From an uncultured Rhodocyclaceae bacterium (lineage in GTDB: Bacteria > Pseudomonadota > Gammaproteobacteria > Burkholderiales > Rhodocyclaceae): a DNA stretch of 9,875 nucleotides. The DNA lies in the NCBI GenBank assembly GCA_903950295.1, contig CAJBAP010000178.1, forward strand, positions 1-9,875. Reading direction: 5' to 3'. This document shows, one piece after another, positions 1 to 6,547 of the stretch. Both the position numbers and the translations under genes were made by a program. The stretch's first letter is position 1; each line of letters opens with the position of its first letter. The notes under the pieces were generated by a model. That model searched no databases, had not been told where the DNA came from, and saw only the letters and a program-made list of their open reading frames with translations.

Positions 1-161
1 GACCTGCCACTGGCAGAACCAAGCTTCCAGGCAACGCATAGCGCCACCCGGAACACCTGATCCGCTCTCGCGGTTTCAGACAGTCAGGCGCAGAAATGCA
101 TCGCCACAAGCGTGGCAAGCGGCAAGTTCGCCCCGTTTTCACCCGAACTCCACAAGAAGCC

Positions 162-181
162 CTATATGAAACTATATAGAC
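162..181. repeat. AT-rich 10-bp direct repeat pair
   Basis: CTATATGAAA is followed directly by CTATATAGAC, so CTATAT recurs exactly 10 bases apart; the second unit contains the 8-bp palindrome CTATATAG. The pair lies about 50 bases upstream of the predicted promoter and has the same 10-base period as the TGATAA repeats nearer the gene. It could be an upstream protein-binding site, but low-complexity AT sequence makes chance recurrence quite possible. Confidence 0.3.
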
Positions 182-197
182 GTATTCTTATTTATTT

Positions 198-209
198 GCG
201 ATATATCGC
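198..209. promoter_or_regulatory. perfect 12-bp palindrome just upstream of the -35 box
   Basis: GCGATATATCGC reads the same on both strands and ends directly before the predicted -35 hexamer. A dyad here fits a dimeric regulator acting at the promoter. It is short and has no T-tract after it, so it is not a terminator. No protein can be assigned to it from sequence alone. Confidence 0.35.
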
Positions 210-238
210 TTTACAAATGATAAAAAATGATAAATAAT
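210..238 (+). promoter_or_regulatory. putative sigma70 promoter of the signalling operon
   Basis: TTTACA (210-215, 5 of 6 matches to TTGACA) is separated by 17 bases from AATAAT (233-238, 5 of 6 matches to TATAAT). Transcription would start near 245, giving a leader of about 36 nt before the ATG at 282. It is the best match in the only sizeable non-coding region of the window, and the seven genes downstream have no room for a comparable promoter between them. In AT-rich DNA such matches arise easily, so this is a prediction. Confidence 0.5.
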
Positions 239-244
239 GATAGT
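215..244 (+). repeat. three tandem 10-bp direct repeats over the promoter (candidate operator)
   Basis: AAATGATAAA (215-224) is repeated exactly at 225-234 and imperfectly as TAATGATAGT at 235-244, so ATGATA recurs with a strict 10-base period on one face of the helix. The array covers the spacer and -10 element of the predicted promoter, where a bound protein would block or reshape initiation. BldC-like MerR-family proteins are known to bind AT-rich head-to-tail direct repeats as multimers, and the first gene of this operon carries an HTH of that general class. Autoregulation is therefore a reasonable inference, not shown. Confidence 0.45.
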
Positions 245-281
245 CATCAGATCCAAGGGAAGCGTTTAAAGGAAAGTGTTC

Positions 282-893
282 ATGGCCCAAACAACCCAAA
301 CCGCCTACTGCACCACGCGCGAAGCTGCCCAACTGCTCGGCGTTTCCCTGCGCACCGCCCAGCTCTGGGCAGAGAACGGGTTACTTGAGGCTTGGAAGAC
401 CGATGGCGGCCATCGGCGCATCAACCGAGCCTCAGTGCAACGCCTGCTTGACGGCGGCCCCCAGACGCAGCGCCCGGAAGCTCCGACGCGCGCCTCTCAC
501 CTCGAGCGACTGAAAGTCCTGGTGGTCGAAGATGACAGCATCCTCCTCAAGCTTTACAAGACCGTTATCGCGAGCTGGAATCTTCCAGTGGAAGTGATCA
601 CGGCAAGCAATGGCATCGAGGGTCTGATCCGCGTCGGCAAGGATGCCCCCGATCTGATGATTACCGACCTGTCGATGCCTGGCATGGATGGCTTTCAACT
701 GATCCGCAATCTGGCTTCCTCATCCTTCCGCGAGGGCATGGAAATCGCCGTGGTCACTGGCATGGATACCGCCGAGATCGAAGCGCGCGGCGGATTGCCA
801 CCAGGCATTCAGATTTTTCCCAAGCCGGTACCGTTCGTGCAACTGCACACCATCCTCGACAGCATCATCGAACGTCGGGCGGCCTACCTGTAA
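282..893 (+). CDS. BldC/MerR-type HTH - receiver domain fusion response regulator
   Basis: 203-residue cytoplasmic protein, probably a DNA-binding response regulator. Residues ~9-56 form an excisionase/MerR/BldC-type winged HTH: a TTREAAQLLGVS helix pair, a SLRTAQLWAENG recognition helix and the wing signature TDGGHRRI. A Pro/Ala-rich linker leads to a receiver domain (~78-198) with acidic pocket E83/D84/D85, phospho-acceptor D129 in ITDLSMPGMDG, switch T159 and K181 in FPKP, so it should be phosphorylatable. The order is reversed from the usual receiver-then-output layout. ATG 282 is chosen over an in-frame GTG at 276 because GGAAAG (271-276) sits at proper spacing from the ATG. It is the first gene of the operon, and its stop codon overlaps the ribosome site of the next gene. 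Cognate kinases are probably those encoded downstream, and it may bind the direct repeats before its own promoter (inference). Confidence 0.88.
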   Translation: MAQTTQTAYCTTREAAQLLGVSLRTAQLWAENGLLEAWKTDGGHRRINRASVQRLLDGGPQTQRPEAPTRASHLERLKVLVVEDDSILLKLYKTVIASWNLPVEVITASNGIEGLIRVGKDAPDLMITDLSMPGMDGFQLIRNLASSSFREGMEIAVVTGMDTAEIEARGGLPPGIQIFPKPVPFVQLHTILDSIIERRAAYL

Positions 894-904
894 GGAGATG
901 TGCC

Positions 905-1843
905 ATGAACACCGCGCTGAACAGCACCCAAACCGACACCACCGACACCACCGACACGAAGATAGTCGGCACCGGCAGGACGGCTCATAACGATATCAGG
1001 GGCATGACTACTGTTCTCGCAAGCATATTCAACGTCGTGCGCAACGAGTTGATTGTGCCGCTAAATGAAATTGCGGGGCTCTCCAGTCGTCTCGAACTGA
1101 TGCGCTCGGCAGATCAGTTACCGGCCGCACCCGGGGGAGAAATACTCCTCAATGAACTGACCAATCTCTCACGCAAAAGCTCTGATTTCGTCCAACACCT
1201 GAGCAGGCTCGGCGACTTTTTTCTGGATGCTCCGCTGGACGACGATGAGCGCTTGCTGCTGTATGAGTTGATCACCACCTCGGCCACGGAATTTGCGGCA
1301 ATCGCGCATTCCCGCAATGTCGGGTTGCGGATCAAGGGGAACGAAGCGCGGCTGGCACCGGTTTATGGCAGTCCGTACTGGTTATCGGCAAGCTTTGAAT
1401 GGCTGCTGGGCGGGCTGACCGCTGCCGCGCCAAGCGGCACCAACGTCGAGATCAGCCTGATTCAGGAAGGTAAGTATCAGCTGGTAAAAGGCAGCATACT
1501 GACACGTCCACCGGCCAAGGGCAGTCTCGACCTGCTCGAAAACACCCCCCGCCTCCCCGCAACCGCCCCGGAGAAAAATATCTGGGGGCAATTCGACCTG
1601 GCTTTCGTGAAGGCAAGCGTCAATCTGCACGGTGGCATGTTGAAGACCGATATCTCCGAAACGGGCAAGCTGAATCAATTCATCGTCACCCTGCCCACCG
1701 GCATCCCGAAATATGAGGGACGACAGGCCACCTGTGACGACTGTCAGATGAGGAAGGAAACCATGAAATACGCCAACGATCTGGCCACGTTAATGGCGAA
1801 TCTCGCCACCACCAACAACATCACGGAGAACAGCGCATCATGA
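905..1843 (+). CDS. degenerate histidine kinase-like protein (pseudokinase)
   Basis: 312 residues, no signal peptide or membrane segment, so cytoplasmic. Residues ~35-130 resemble a DHp dimerisation bundle: NELIVPLNEIAGLSS (47-61) lines up with the H-box form HELRTPLNAI, but the phospho-accepting His is replaced by Asn47. Residues ~150-265 resemble an HATPase domain: SFEWLLGGLTAAAPSG (163-178) stands where the N-box should be but lacks its Asn, and FDLAFVKASVNLHGG (230-244) matches the tail of the G2 box without the GTGLG loop. No G1 motif (DxGxG) is seen. Phosphotransfer by the standard chemistry is therefore unlikely; an adaptor, dimerisation partner or phosphotransfer-like role is more plausible. 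The N-terminus has a Thr/Asp repeat and the C-terminus a CDDC motif (277-280) before a final helix. The start has AGGAG (893-897) seven bases upstream. It lies between two receiver genes, which are likely partners. A very divergent active kinase cannot be excluded. Confidence 0.75.
   Translation: MNTALNSTQTDTTDTTDTKIVGTGRTAHNDIRGMTTVLASIFNVVRNELIVPLNEIAGLSSRLELMRSADQLPAAPGGEILLNELTNLSRKSSDFVQHLSRLGDFFLDAPLDDDERLLLYELITTSATEFAAIAHSRNVGLRIKGNEARLAPVYGSPYWLSASFEWLLGGLTAAAPSGTNVEISLIQEGKYQLVKGSILTRPPAKGSLDLLENTPRLPATAPEKNIWGQFDLAFVKASVNLHGGMLKTDISETGKLNQFIVTLPTGIPKYEGRQATCDDCQMRKETMKYANDLATLMANLATTNNITENSAS
932..958 (+). repeat. 9-bp tandem repeat, three units, in coding sequence
   Basis: ACCGACACC, ACCGACACC and ACCGACACG follow one another in frame and encode a Thr-Asp-Thr repeat in the N-terminal tail of the pseudokinase. 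Because the unit is a multiple of three, copy-number change would alter the tail length without a frameshift. The tail before residue ~30 looks disordered. Confidence 0.8.
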
Positions 1844-2205
1844 CAAAGATTCTTCTCGTCGATGACCATTCCGACATCCGCCGCCTCATCCGTATCACCT
1901 TGGGCAAGAGCTTTGAAGTGCTCGAAGCCGAGGATGGTGCCAGCGGCCTCGAAATCGCCCGCAACCACAAACCAGACCTCGTCGTACTCGACGTCATGAT
2001 GCCCGGCGCCCTCGATGGCCTGCAAGTGCTCGACGCCATCAAGTCTGATCCAGAACTCAAGGATACGCGCGTCATCATGGTCACGGCGCGCGGCCAGTCG
2101 CGCGACTACGAGATCGGCATGGAGCGTGGCGCCGACGCCTACTTCATCAAGCCCTTCAGCCCCCTGCAACTGGTTGCCTGCATCAAGGAAACCCTCGAAA
2201 ACTGA
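1840..2205 (+). CDS. single-domain response regulator (CheY-like receiver)
   Basis: 121 residues, just one receiver domain with no output domain, the usual length for CheY/Spo0F-type proteins. All catalytic residues are present: acidic pocket D8/D9 in LLVDDHSD, phospho-acceptor D51 in LVVLDVMMPG, switch T82 in MVTARG and K104 in FIKPF. It should accept phosphate from a histidine kinase and act by protein contact, for example as a relay to the diguanylate cyclase encoded next or as a phosphate sink for the operon's kinases. The ATG overlaps the stop of the preceding gene as ATGA, suggesting translational coupling; GGAG (1825-1828) lies 11 bases upstream. The stop is seven bases before the next start. 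The family call is secure; its partner is inferred from position only. Confidence 0.93.
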   Translation: MTKILLVDDHSDIRRLIRITLGKSFEVLEAEDGASGLEIARNHKPDLVVLDVMMPGALDGLQVLDAIKSDPELKDTRVIMVTARGQSRDYEIGMERGADAYFIKPFSPLQLVACIKETLEN

Positions 2206-2212
2206 GGTAGCC

Positions 2213-3700
2213 ATGAACCAGCATTCGGAAATGACCAGCAAGGACCTGGCCGAAAGCAACGTACCCGTCGCCGGCCAGTCAGTTCGCCTACCCGGCAGTT
2301 CGCGTGACGCCGCGCTGCACGAGCAACTCTATCGCTACGCCGAAGATCTGGAACAGATGGTCGAGCGTCAAAGCAAGCTCGAAGCAAACTACGCCAGCGT
2401 GCGCGAATCCTGCGTCCGACTCACGGAAAGTCGCGTCATGCTCGACGAACTCATACGCAGCTCGCGTGACATCCATATCGTCACCGACACGGACGGCATC
2501 ATCCTGCAGGCGAACCCGGCAGCCGCCACCGTGGCGACGCCCCTGCACCTGGTCGGCCACAATCTGGCGGAGTGGATACTGCCCTCGCACCACGCCAATT
2601 TCGCAGCACTCCGCACCCGCGCAGTCCTCAATCAGGACAGTAACGACCAGGAATGGGAATTGCGCCTGCGCTGCGAATTGGTTGATCTGCCACCGCTGAT
2701 CGTCTCGGCCCGCGCACTCATCTTCGACAAGAACAACAGCAAACAGTACCTGCACTGGATTCTGCGGGACGTCACCTACCTGCGTGAAACGGAATTCGAA
2801 ACACAGATCTCCACGATGGTGTTCAAAAATGCCGCAGAGGGCGTGATGATTACCGATGTCGAGGGCGACATTCTTGCCGTGAACCCGGCCTTCACCCGCA
2901 TTACCGGTTATGAGGCCGACGAAGTCATCGGCCGCAACCCGCGCCTCCTCAAGTCCGGCCTGCAAGACAGCAACTTCTACAATGAGTTCTGGCGCGTTTT
3001 GCGCGCTAGCGGATCCTGGCAGGGCGAGGTTTTCAACCGCAAGAAGAACGGTGAGATCTACCCCGAATGGATGACGGTGAGTGCCGCGCACGACGGCGAT
3101 GGCCACGTCCTCAGCTACATCGCCGTATTTTCCGACCTGTCGCGCCTGCTGCAAGCCGAGAAGCGACTCGCTTACCTGGCGCATCACGACACCCTGACCG
3201 GCCTGCCCAATCGCCTGTTGTTCCAGGATCGACTCGAGCAGACACTGACACAGTCAAAACGTTCCGGCGTGCCATTCACGCTGATCTTCATCGACCTTGA
3301 TCGCTTCAAGCAGATCAACGACACGCTCGGCCACATGATTGGCGATCGCGTACTGCAAGAAGCCGGCAAACGTCTCGCTGCCTCGGTACGCGAGGTGGAT
3401 ACGGTAGCGCGCCTCGGCGGGGACGAATTTGTCATCCTCGCGCCAAGCTTGACTGGTGATGCCGACATCGACCTGGTCTGCGAAAAAGCGCTCCAGGCCC
3501 TGGCAAAACCGATTTATGTCGATGACCACGAATTGTTCATCGGCGGCAGCTTCGGTTGTGCCGAGTACCCGCTCCACGGTGACAACGAGGTGGTGCTTCT
3601 CAAGCACGCCGATGCCGCGATGTATCGTGCCAAGGCTGCGGGCGGGAATTGCCATGCGATACACGTCCCAACCCGTACGGAGTCCGGGGCATCTGCCTGA
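2213..3700 (+). CDS. PAS-PAS-GGDEF diguanylate cyclase
   Basis: 495 residues, cytoplasmic, predicted to make c-di-GMP from two GTP. Domains in order: a coiled coil (~34-80); a PAS domain (~76-190); a clearer PAS (~199-312, with NAAEGVMITDVEGDILAVNP and FNRKKNGEIYPEWMTVS, ending in a PAC-like strand); and a GGDEF domain (~318-484). The GGDEF domain has the signature HDTLTGLPNR, IDLDRFKQINDTLGH and an intact active loop GGDEF at 402-406. An RxxD inhibitory site (R393-D396, REVD) sits exactly five residues before the loop, so product inhibition is expected. No EAL or HD-GYP domain follows, so it is a synthase only. ATG 2213 is chosen because GAGG (2204-2207) precedes it and all domains lie downstream; the frame is open further upstream only through the receiver gene. 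The PAS ligands are unknown. The adjacent lone receiver is a candidate activator. Confidence 0.92.
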   Translation: MNQHSEMTSKDLAESNVPVAGQSVRLPGSSRDAALHEQLYRYAEDLEQMVERQSKLEANYASVRESCVRLTESRVMLDELIRSSRDIHIVTDTDGIILQANPAAATVATPLHLVGHNLAEWILPSHHANFAALRTRAVLNQDSNDQEWELRLRCELVDLPPLIVSARALIFDKNNSKQYLHWILRDVTYLRETEFETQISTMVFKNAAEGVMITDVEGDILAVNPAFTRITGYEADEVIGRNPRLLKSGLQDSNFYNEFWRVLRASGSWQGEVFNRKKNGEIYPEWMTVSAAHDGDGHVLSYIAVFSDLSRLLQAEKRLAYLAHHDTLTGLPNRLLFQDRLEQTLTQSKRSGVPFTLIFIDLDRFKQINDTLGHMIGDRVLQEAGKRLAASVREVDTVARLGGDEFVILAPSLTGDADIDLVCEKALQALAKPIYVDDHELFIGGSFGCAEYPLHGDNEVVLLKHADAAMYRAKAAGGNCHAIHVPTRTESGASA

Positions 3701-3702
3701 TC

Positions 3703-5661
3703 ATGGCACGCCTCTTCCAGCTCGACCTGCGGGGCAAGATCACGCTCGCCCTGTTGTCTGCCGCGCTCGTGCTGGGCGGGGTGGTATTCCTGATCGTGAC
3801 CCTGGTGACACGCCACCTGGTACTCGAGCACGGGCAAGATCTGCACCTGCTCGAATTCCTGTTCCCGGTATTCGCGGTGATGGGTGTCGTCGTGATCTTC
3901 GCGCTGACGCTCTTCGCCCGTTTCAGCGCCCGCCTCATCAGCGCACCTTTGCTCGAAATTGCGGCAGCGGCTGAAGAGATCGCCACCAGCGGGCGTCCCG
4001 GGACGCACCTGCCGATTCGCCGTGACGACGAGTTCGGCCGATTGTCCGCTGCCTTCAACACCATGGTCGATCGGCTGGCGGAATCCTATGCGGAACTCGA
4101 ACAACGCATTGCCGAGCGCACCCGCGACTACGAAGAAAGCCAACACGAGGCGCAGAAAGCCAGCAGTCTGTTGCGTGAGTCGGTACAGAGCATTGCCCAG
4201 GGCTTCACCATCTACGACGAAAACGATTGCTTGGTGCTCTGCAACGAAGCCTATCTGAGCTTTTACGAAACCAGCCGCGATCTCATCGTGCCGGGCAACA
4301 CCTTCGAGGAGATCGTGCGCAAAGGCGCCGAACGCGGCCAGTACAAGGAAGCCATCGGCAATGTCGACACCTGGGTCAGAGCACGCGTCGCCCAGCACCA
4401 GAATGCCAATGGCGAAGTCATCGAACAAAATCTCGGCGACGGTCGCTGGCTGATGATCGTCGAATACCGTACGCCGAGTGGCTACATCGTCGGCAACCGC
4501 ATCGACATCACCGAGTTGAAGCGCGCAACCGAAAAGATTCGCGAACACTCCGGGCAGCTCGATGCAATCTTTGCCTTGAGTCCGGACGGCTTTGTTTCCT
4601 TCGACAGCGATTACCGTGTCAAATATGCGAGCCCCGCCTTCCAGCACATGACGGGGGTCGCCGAAGCCGATGTGGTCGGCCTTGACGAGGCGGCGTTTTC
4701 CGCTCTGCTGGCCCATGCCTGCATCCCCGCAGCCGTATTCCCCGGCATGGCGACCCTGCGCGCGTCACAAAAAGTCGGCGCCAGCGGGACGGCAACAGAC
4801 GAAGGCATGGGGCGTCGCCTGGTCATCGAGATGGCCGGCCCCGGCAAACAGGTACTCGAGGTCGGCATCCGGCAGTCGCATGCCGCAACCGTCTCGCAAA
4901 TCCTCTATTTCCGCGACATCACCCATGAGACCGAGGTGGACCGGCTCAAGAGCGAATTCCTCTCCACCGCAGCCCATGAACTGCGCACGCCGATGGCCAG
5001 CATCTATGGTTTCACCGAGCTGCTGCTGAATCAGGATTTCGACGCCGCAGACCAGCGCGATTTCCTCGCCACCATCTTCAAACAGTCGGAACTGATGGTC
5101 TCGATCATCAATGAACTCCTCGATCTCGCCCGTATCGAGGCGCGGCGCGGCAAGGATTTCGTCATCGAGGACATCGACGTGCGGGCACTTCTGCGCGAGA
5201 TCGTCACCGGCTTCAAGACACCGCTCGAGCGCCCTGCGCCGCTACTGCCGCCACCCAACGGCCCGCACTGGGTGCGCGCCGACCGCAAGAAACTCACCCA
5301 GGCTGTCAGCAACGTGCTTTCAAATGCCTACAAGTATTCACCCGACGGCGGCACCGTAAGCATCGAGTTCAGGCTTGCGGCCGGTGCGTCAGGGGAACCC
5401 GACGAACAAACTCCGTCGCTCATCGGCATCCGCATCAGCGACCACGGCATTGGCATGGCACCCGAACAACTGGCGCGTGTCTGCGAACGCTTCTATCGCG
5501 CCGACACTTCAGGAAAGATCCCCGGCACCGGCCTCGGCATGAGCATCGTCAAGGAAATCGTCGAACTGCATGGCGGTGTTCTCGATCTCGACAGTCAGGT
5601 CGGCACTGGCACCCGCGTCACGCTCTGGCTGCCGGCGCTCGGCGCGGCGGCATCAACCTGA
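3703..5661 (+). CDS. membrane sensor histidine kinase, 2TM-HAMP-PAS-PAS-HisKA-HATPase
   Basis: 652 residues. Two membrane helices (~13-36 and ~51-73) enclose a periplasmic loop of only about 15 residues, so sensing is probably cytoplasmic or within the membrane. HAMP (~73-127) is followed by a coiled stretch, PAS1 (~157-272), and PAS2 (~284-407), the type shared by the two later kinases. HisKA contains AAHELRTPM with phospho-acceptor H425 and an ExxT phosphatase-type motif after it. The HATPase has N-box N541 in SNAYKYSPDGG, G1 DHGIGM (D580) and G2 GTGLGM (608-612), so all ATP-binding motifs look intact. No receiver is attached, so it must act on separate regulators such as the two encoded upstream. 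The ATG lies two bases after the preceding stop with only a weak upstream G-rich site, so translational coupling is likely; a longer frame opens only at a TTG inside the previous gene. Its kinase core is ~91% identical to that of the kinase at 6548. Confidence 0.92.
   Translation: MARLFQLDLRGKITLALLSAALVLGGVVFLIVTLVTRHLVLEHGQDLHLLEFLFPVFAVMGVVVIFALTLFARFSARLISAPLLEIAAAAEEIATSGRPGTHLPIRRDDEFGRLSAAFNTMVDRLAESYAELEQRIAERTRDYEESQHEAQKASSLLRESVQSIAQGFTIYDENDCLVLCNEAYLSFYETSRDLIVPGNTFEEIVRKGAERGQYKEAIGNVDTWVRARVAQHQNANGEVIEQNLGDGRWLMIVEYRTPSGYIVGNRIDITELKRATEKIREHSGQLDAIFALSPDGFVSFDSDYRVKYASPAFQHMTGVAEADVVGLDEAAFSALLAHACIPAAVFPGMATLRASQKVGASGTATDEGMGRRLVIEMAGPGKQVLEVGIRQSHAATVSQILYFRDITHETEVDRLKSEFLSTAAHELRTPMASIYGFTELLLNQDFDAADQRDFLATIFKQSELMVSIINELLDLARIEARRGKDFVIEDIDVRALLREIVTGFKTPLERPAPLLPPPNGPHWVRADRKKLTQAVSNVLSNAYKYSPDGGTVSIEFRLAAGASGEPDEQTPSLIGIRISDHGIGMAPEQLARVCERFYRADTSGKIPGTGLGMSIVKEIVELHGGVLDLDSQVGTGTRVTLWLPALGAAAST
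4921..5634 (+). repeat. duplicated kinase-core module, copy A
   Basis: This 714-base segment aligns without a single gap to 7628-8341 (constant offset 2707). By my count 217 of the 238 encoded residues are identical. Long stretches of DNA are also identical, for example around the H-box and the N-box, including at synonymous positions. It covers HisKA and HATPase entirely. Similarity falls sharply just upstream, in the PAS domain. Duplication or gene conversion of the transmitter explains this best. Confidence 0.9.
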
Positions 5662-5678
5662 ATAAAAAAGGAGTCATC

Positions 5679-6536
5679 ATGTTCATGTCATCCCTCAAAT
5701 CCGGCCTGCGCCTGCTGCTGGCCACGCTGCTGGTCCCGGCCATGGCGGCCATGGCCGCGCCCGGCCAGCCGGCGGACACGGCGCCGTTCCGCATCGGCGT
5801 GGCGCCGCATTCGAGCGCCCGCGTCATCCTCGAGATGTACCAGCCGCTGCGCGAGCATCTCTCCCGGGAACTCAAGCAGCAGGTCGAGATCGTTACCGCA
5901 CCGGACTTCACCGAGTTCGCACGACGTGCCATGGCGCAGCAGTACGACATCGCCATCACCACCGGCCACCAGGCACGCCTGTTGCAGACCGATGCGCGTT
6001 ACCTGCCTTTGCTGACCTACAAGGCCGATTTCAAGTCGGTGGCCGTGGTGGTGGCCAACGGCCCGGTCAAGAACGCCCCGGATCTGGCGGGCGCCACGGT
6101 GCTCGGCCTGTCGCCGTCCTCGCTGGTCACGCTGTGGGGCCAGCACTGGCTGATCCGCAACGGCGTGCCGAACACGACCATGCGCTACATCAGCGCTTCC
6201 GATAGCGTCGGCCAGTTGCTGCTGAAGGGCGAAGGGCAGGTCGGTTTCATGTCGCTCGCCAACTTTCAGAACCTCAATCCGGCGATGCGCGAGCAAATGA
6301 GCATCTTCGCGGAAAGCCTGCCGATGATTGGGCGGGTATATGTGCTGAACAACCGCAAGGCGACGCAGAAGGAGGCCATCCTGGCGGCTTTGTGGCGCTT
6401 CGCCGAGACGCCCGAGGCCCGGCAGTATTTCACTCACTACAAGTTGGGCGGCTACCGCCCGTTCGGTGCGCGCGAACTGGTGGAAATGGACCCCTACGCC
6501 AACGAAGTGCGCCAGGTTCTGCGTCAGGAGCGCTGA
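5679..6536 (+). CDS. PhnD-like periplasmic solute-binding protein, probable sensory receptor
   Basis: 285 residues. A signal peptide is evident: a positive N-region (K7, R11), a hydrophobic core LLLATLLVPAMA, and a probable cleavage in AMA-AP near residue 26. There is no lipobox Cys, so the mature protein should be free in the periplasm. The mature part resembles the PhnD/AioX type II binding-protein family: FRIGVAPHSSARVILEMYQPL at the start, YDIAITTGHQA (89-99), DLAGATVLGLSP (135-146), and QVGFMSLANF (187-196) in the second lobe. Known relatives bind phosphonate, phosphite or arsenite; the ligand here cannot be read. No ABC permease or ATPase gene is in the window, and it lies between two histidine kinase genes, 11 bases before a kinase with a periplasmic domain. 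A receptor role like AioX with AioS is therefore more likely than transport (inference). The ribosome site AAAAGGAG (5666-5673) is the strongest seen here; ATG 5685 is an alternative start. Confidence 0.87.
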   Translation: MFMSSLKSGLRLLLATLLVPAMAAMAAPGQPADTAPFRIGVAPHSSARVILEMYQPLREHLSRELKQQVEIVTAPDFTEFARRAMAQQYDIAITTGHQARLLQTDARYLPLLTYKADFKSVAVVVANGPVKNAPDLAGATVLGLSPSSLVTLWGQHWLIRNGVPNTTMRYISASDSVGQLLLKGEGQVGFMSLANFQNLNPAMREQMSIFAESLPMIGRVYVLNNRKATQKEAILAALWRFAETPEARQYFTHYKLGGYRPFGARELVEMDPYANEVRQVLRQER

Positions 6537-6547
6537 GTCCGACCGCC

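Noticed and set aside
103..116. Small inverted repeat GCCAC-AAGC-GTGGC that might be a terminator of an upstream gene
   Set aside because: The stem is only five pairs and no T-tract follows it.
1..169. Possible end of an upstream gene on the + strand (one frame open to 60, another to ~172) or a minus-strand start at 39
   Set aside because: The fragments are too short, lack a recognisable motif or a good ribosome site, and cannot be told from chance open frames.
276..281. GTG at 276 as start of the HTH-receiver gene
   Set aside because: It overlaps the GGAAAG ribosome-site candidate, which is correctly spaced for ATG 282 instead.
3649..3702. TTG-initiated N-terminal extension of the first kinase
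   Set aside because: It lies inside the 3' end of the cyclase gene, needs a rare start, and adds no domain; ATG 3703 directly precedes the amphipathic start and first membrane helix.
3514..4716. Long open frame of 400 codons on the minus strand, and similar antisense frames opposite 2288-3187 and 5688-6566
   Set aside because: They lie opposite genes with clear conserved domains on the + strand, show no recognisable motif, and are expected from GC-rich codon bias.
5737..5757. Nine-base inverted repeat with a 3-base loop (GGCCATGG / CCATGGCC) early in the binding-protein gene
   Set aside because: It falls in the Ala/Met-rich signal peptide, where repeated GCC and ATG codons produce such symmetry; no regulatory context supports it.
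5679..6536. The PhnD-like gene as part of a phosphonate/phosphate ABC transporter
   Set aside because: No permease or ATPase gene is present in the window and both neighbours are sensor kinases; a receptor role fits better, though a distant transporter cannot be excluded.
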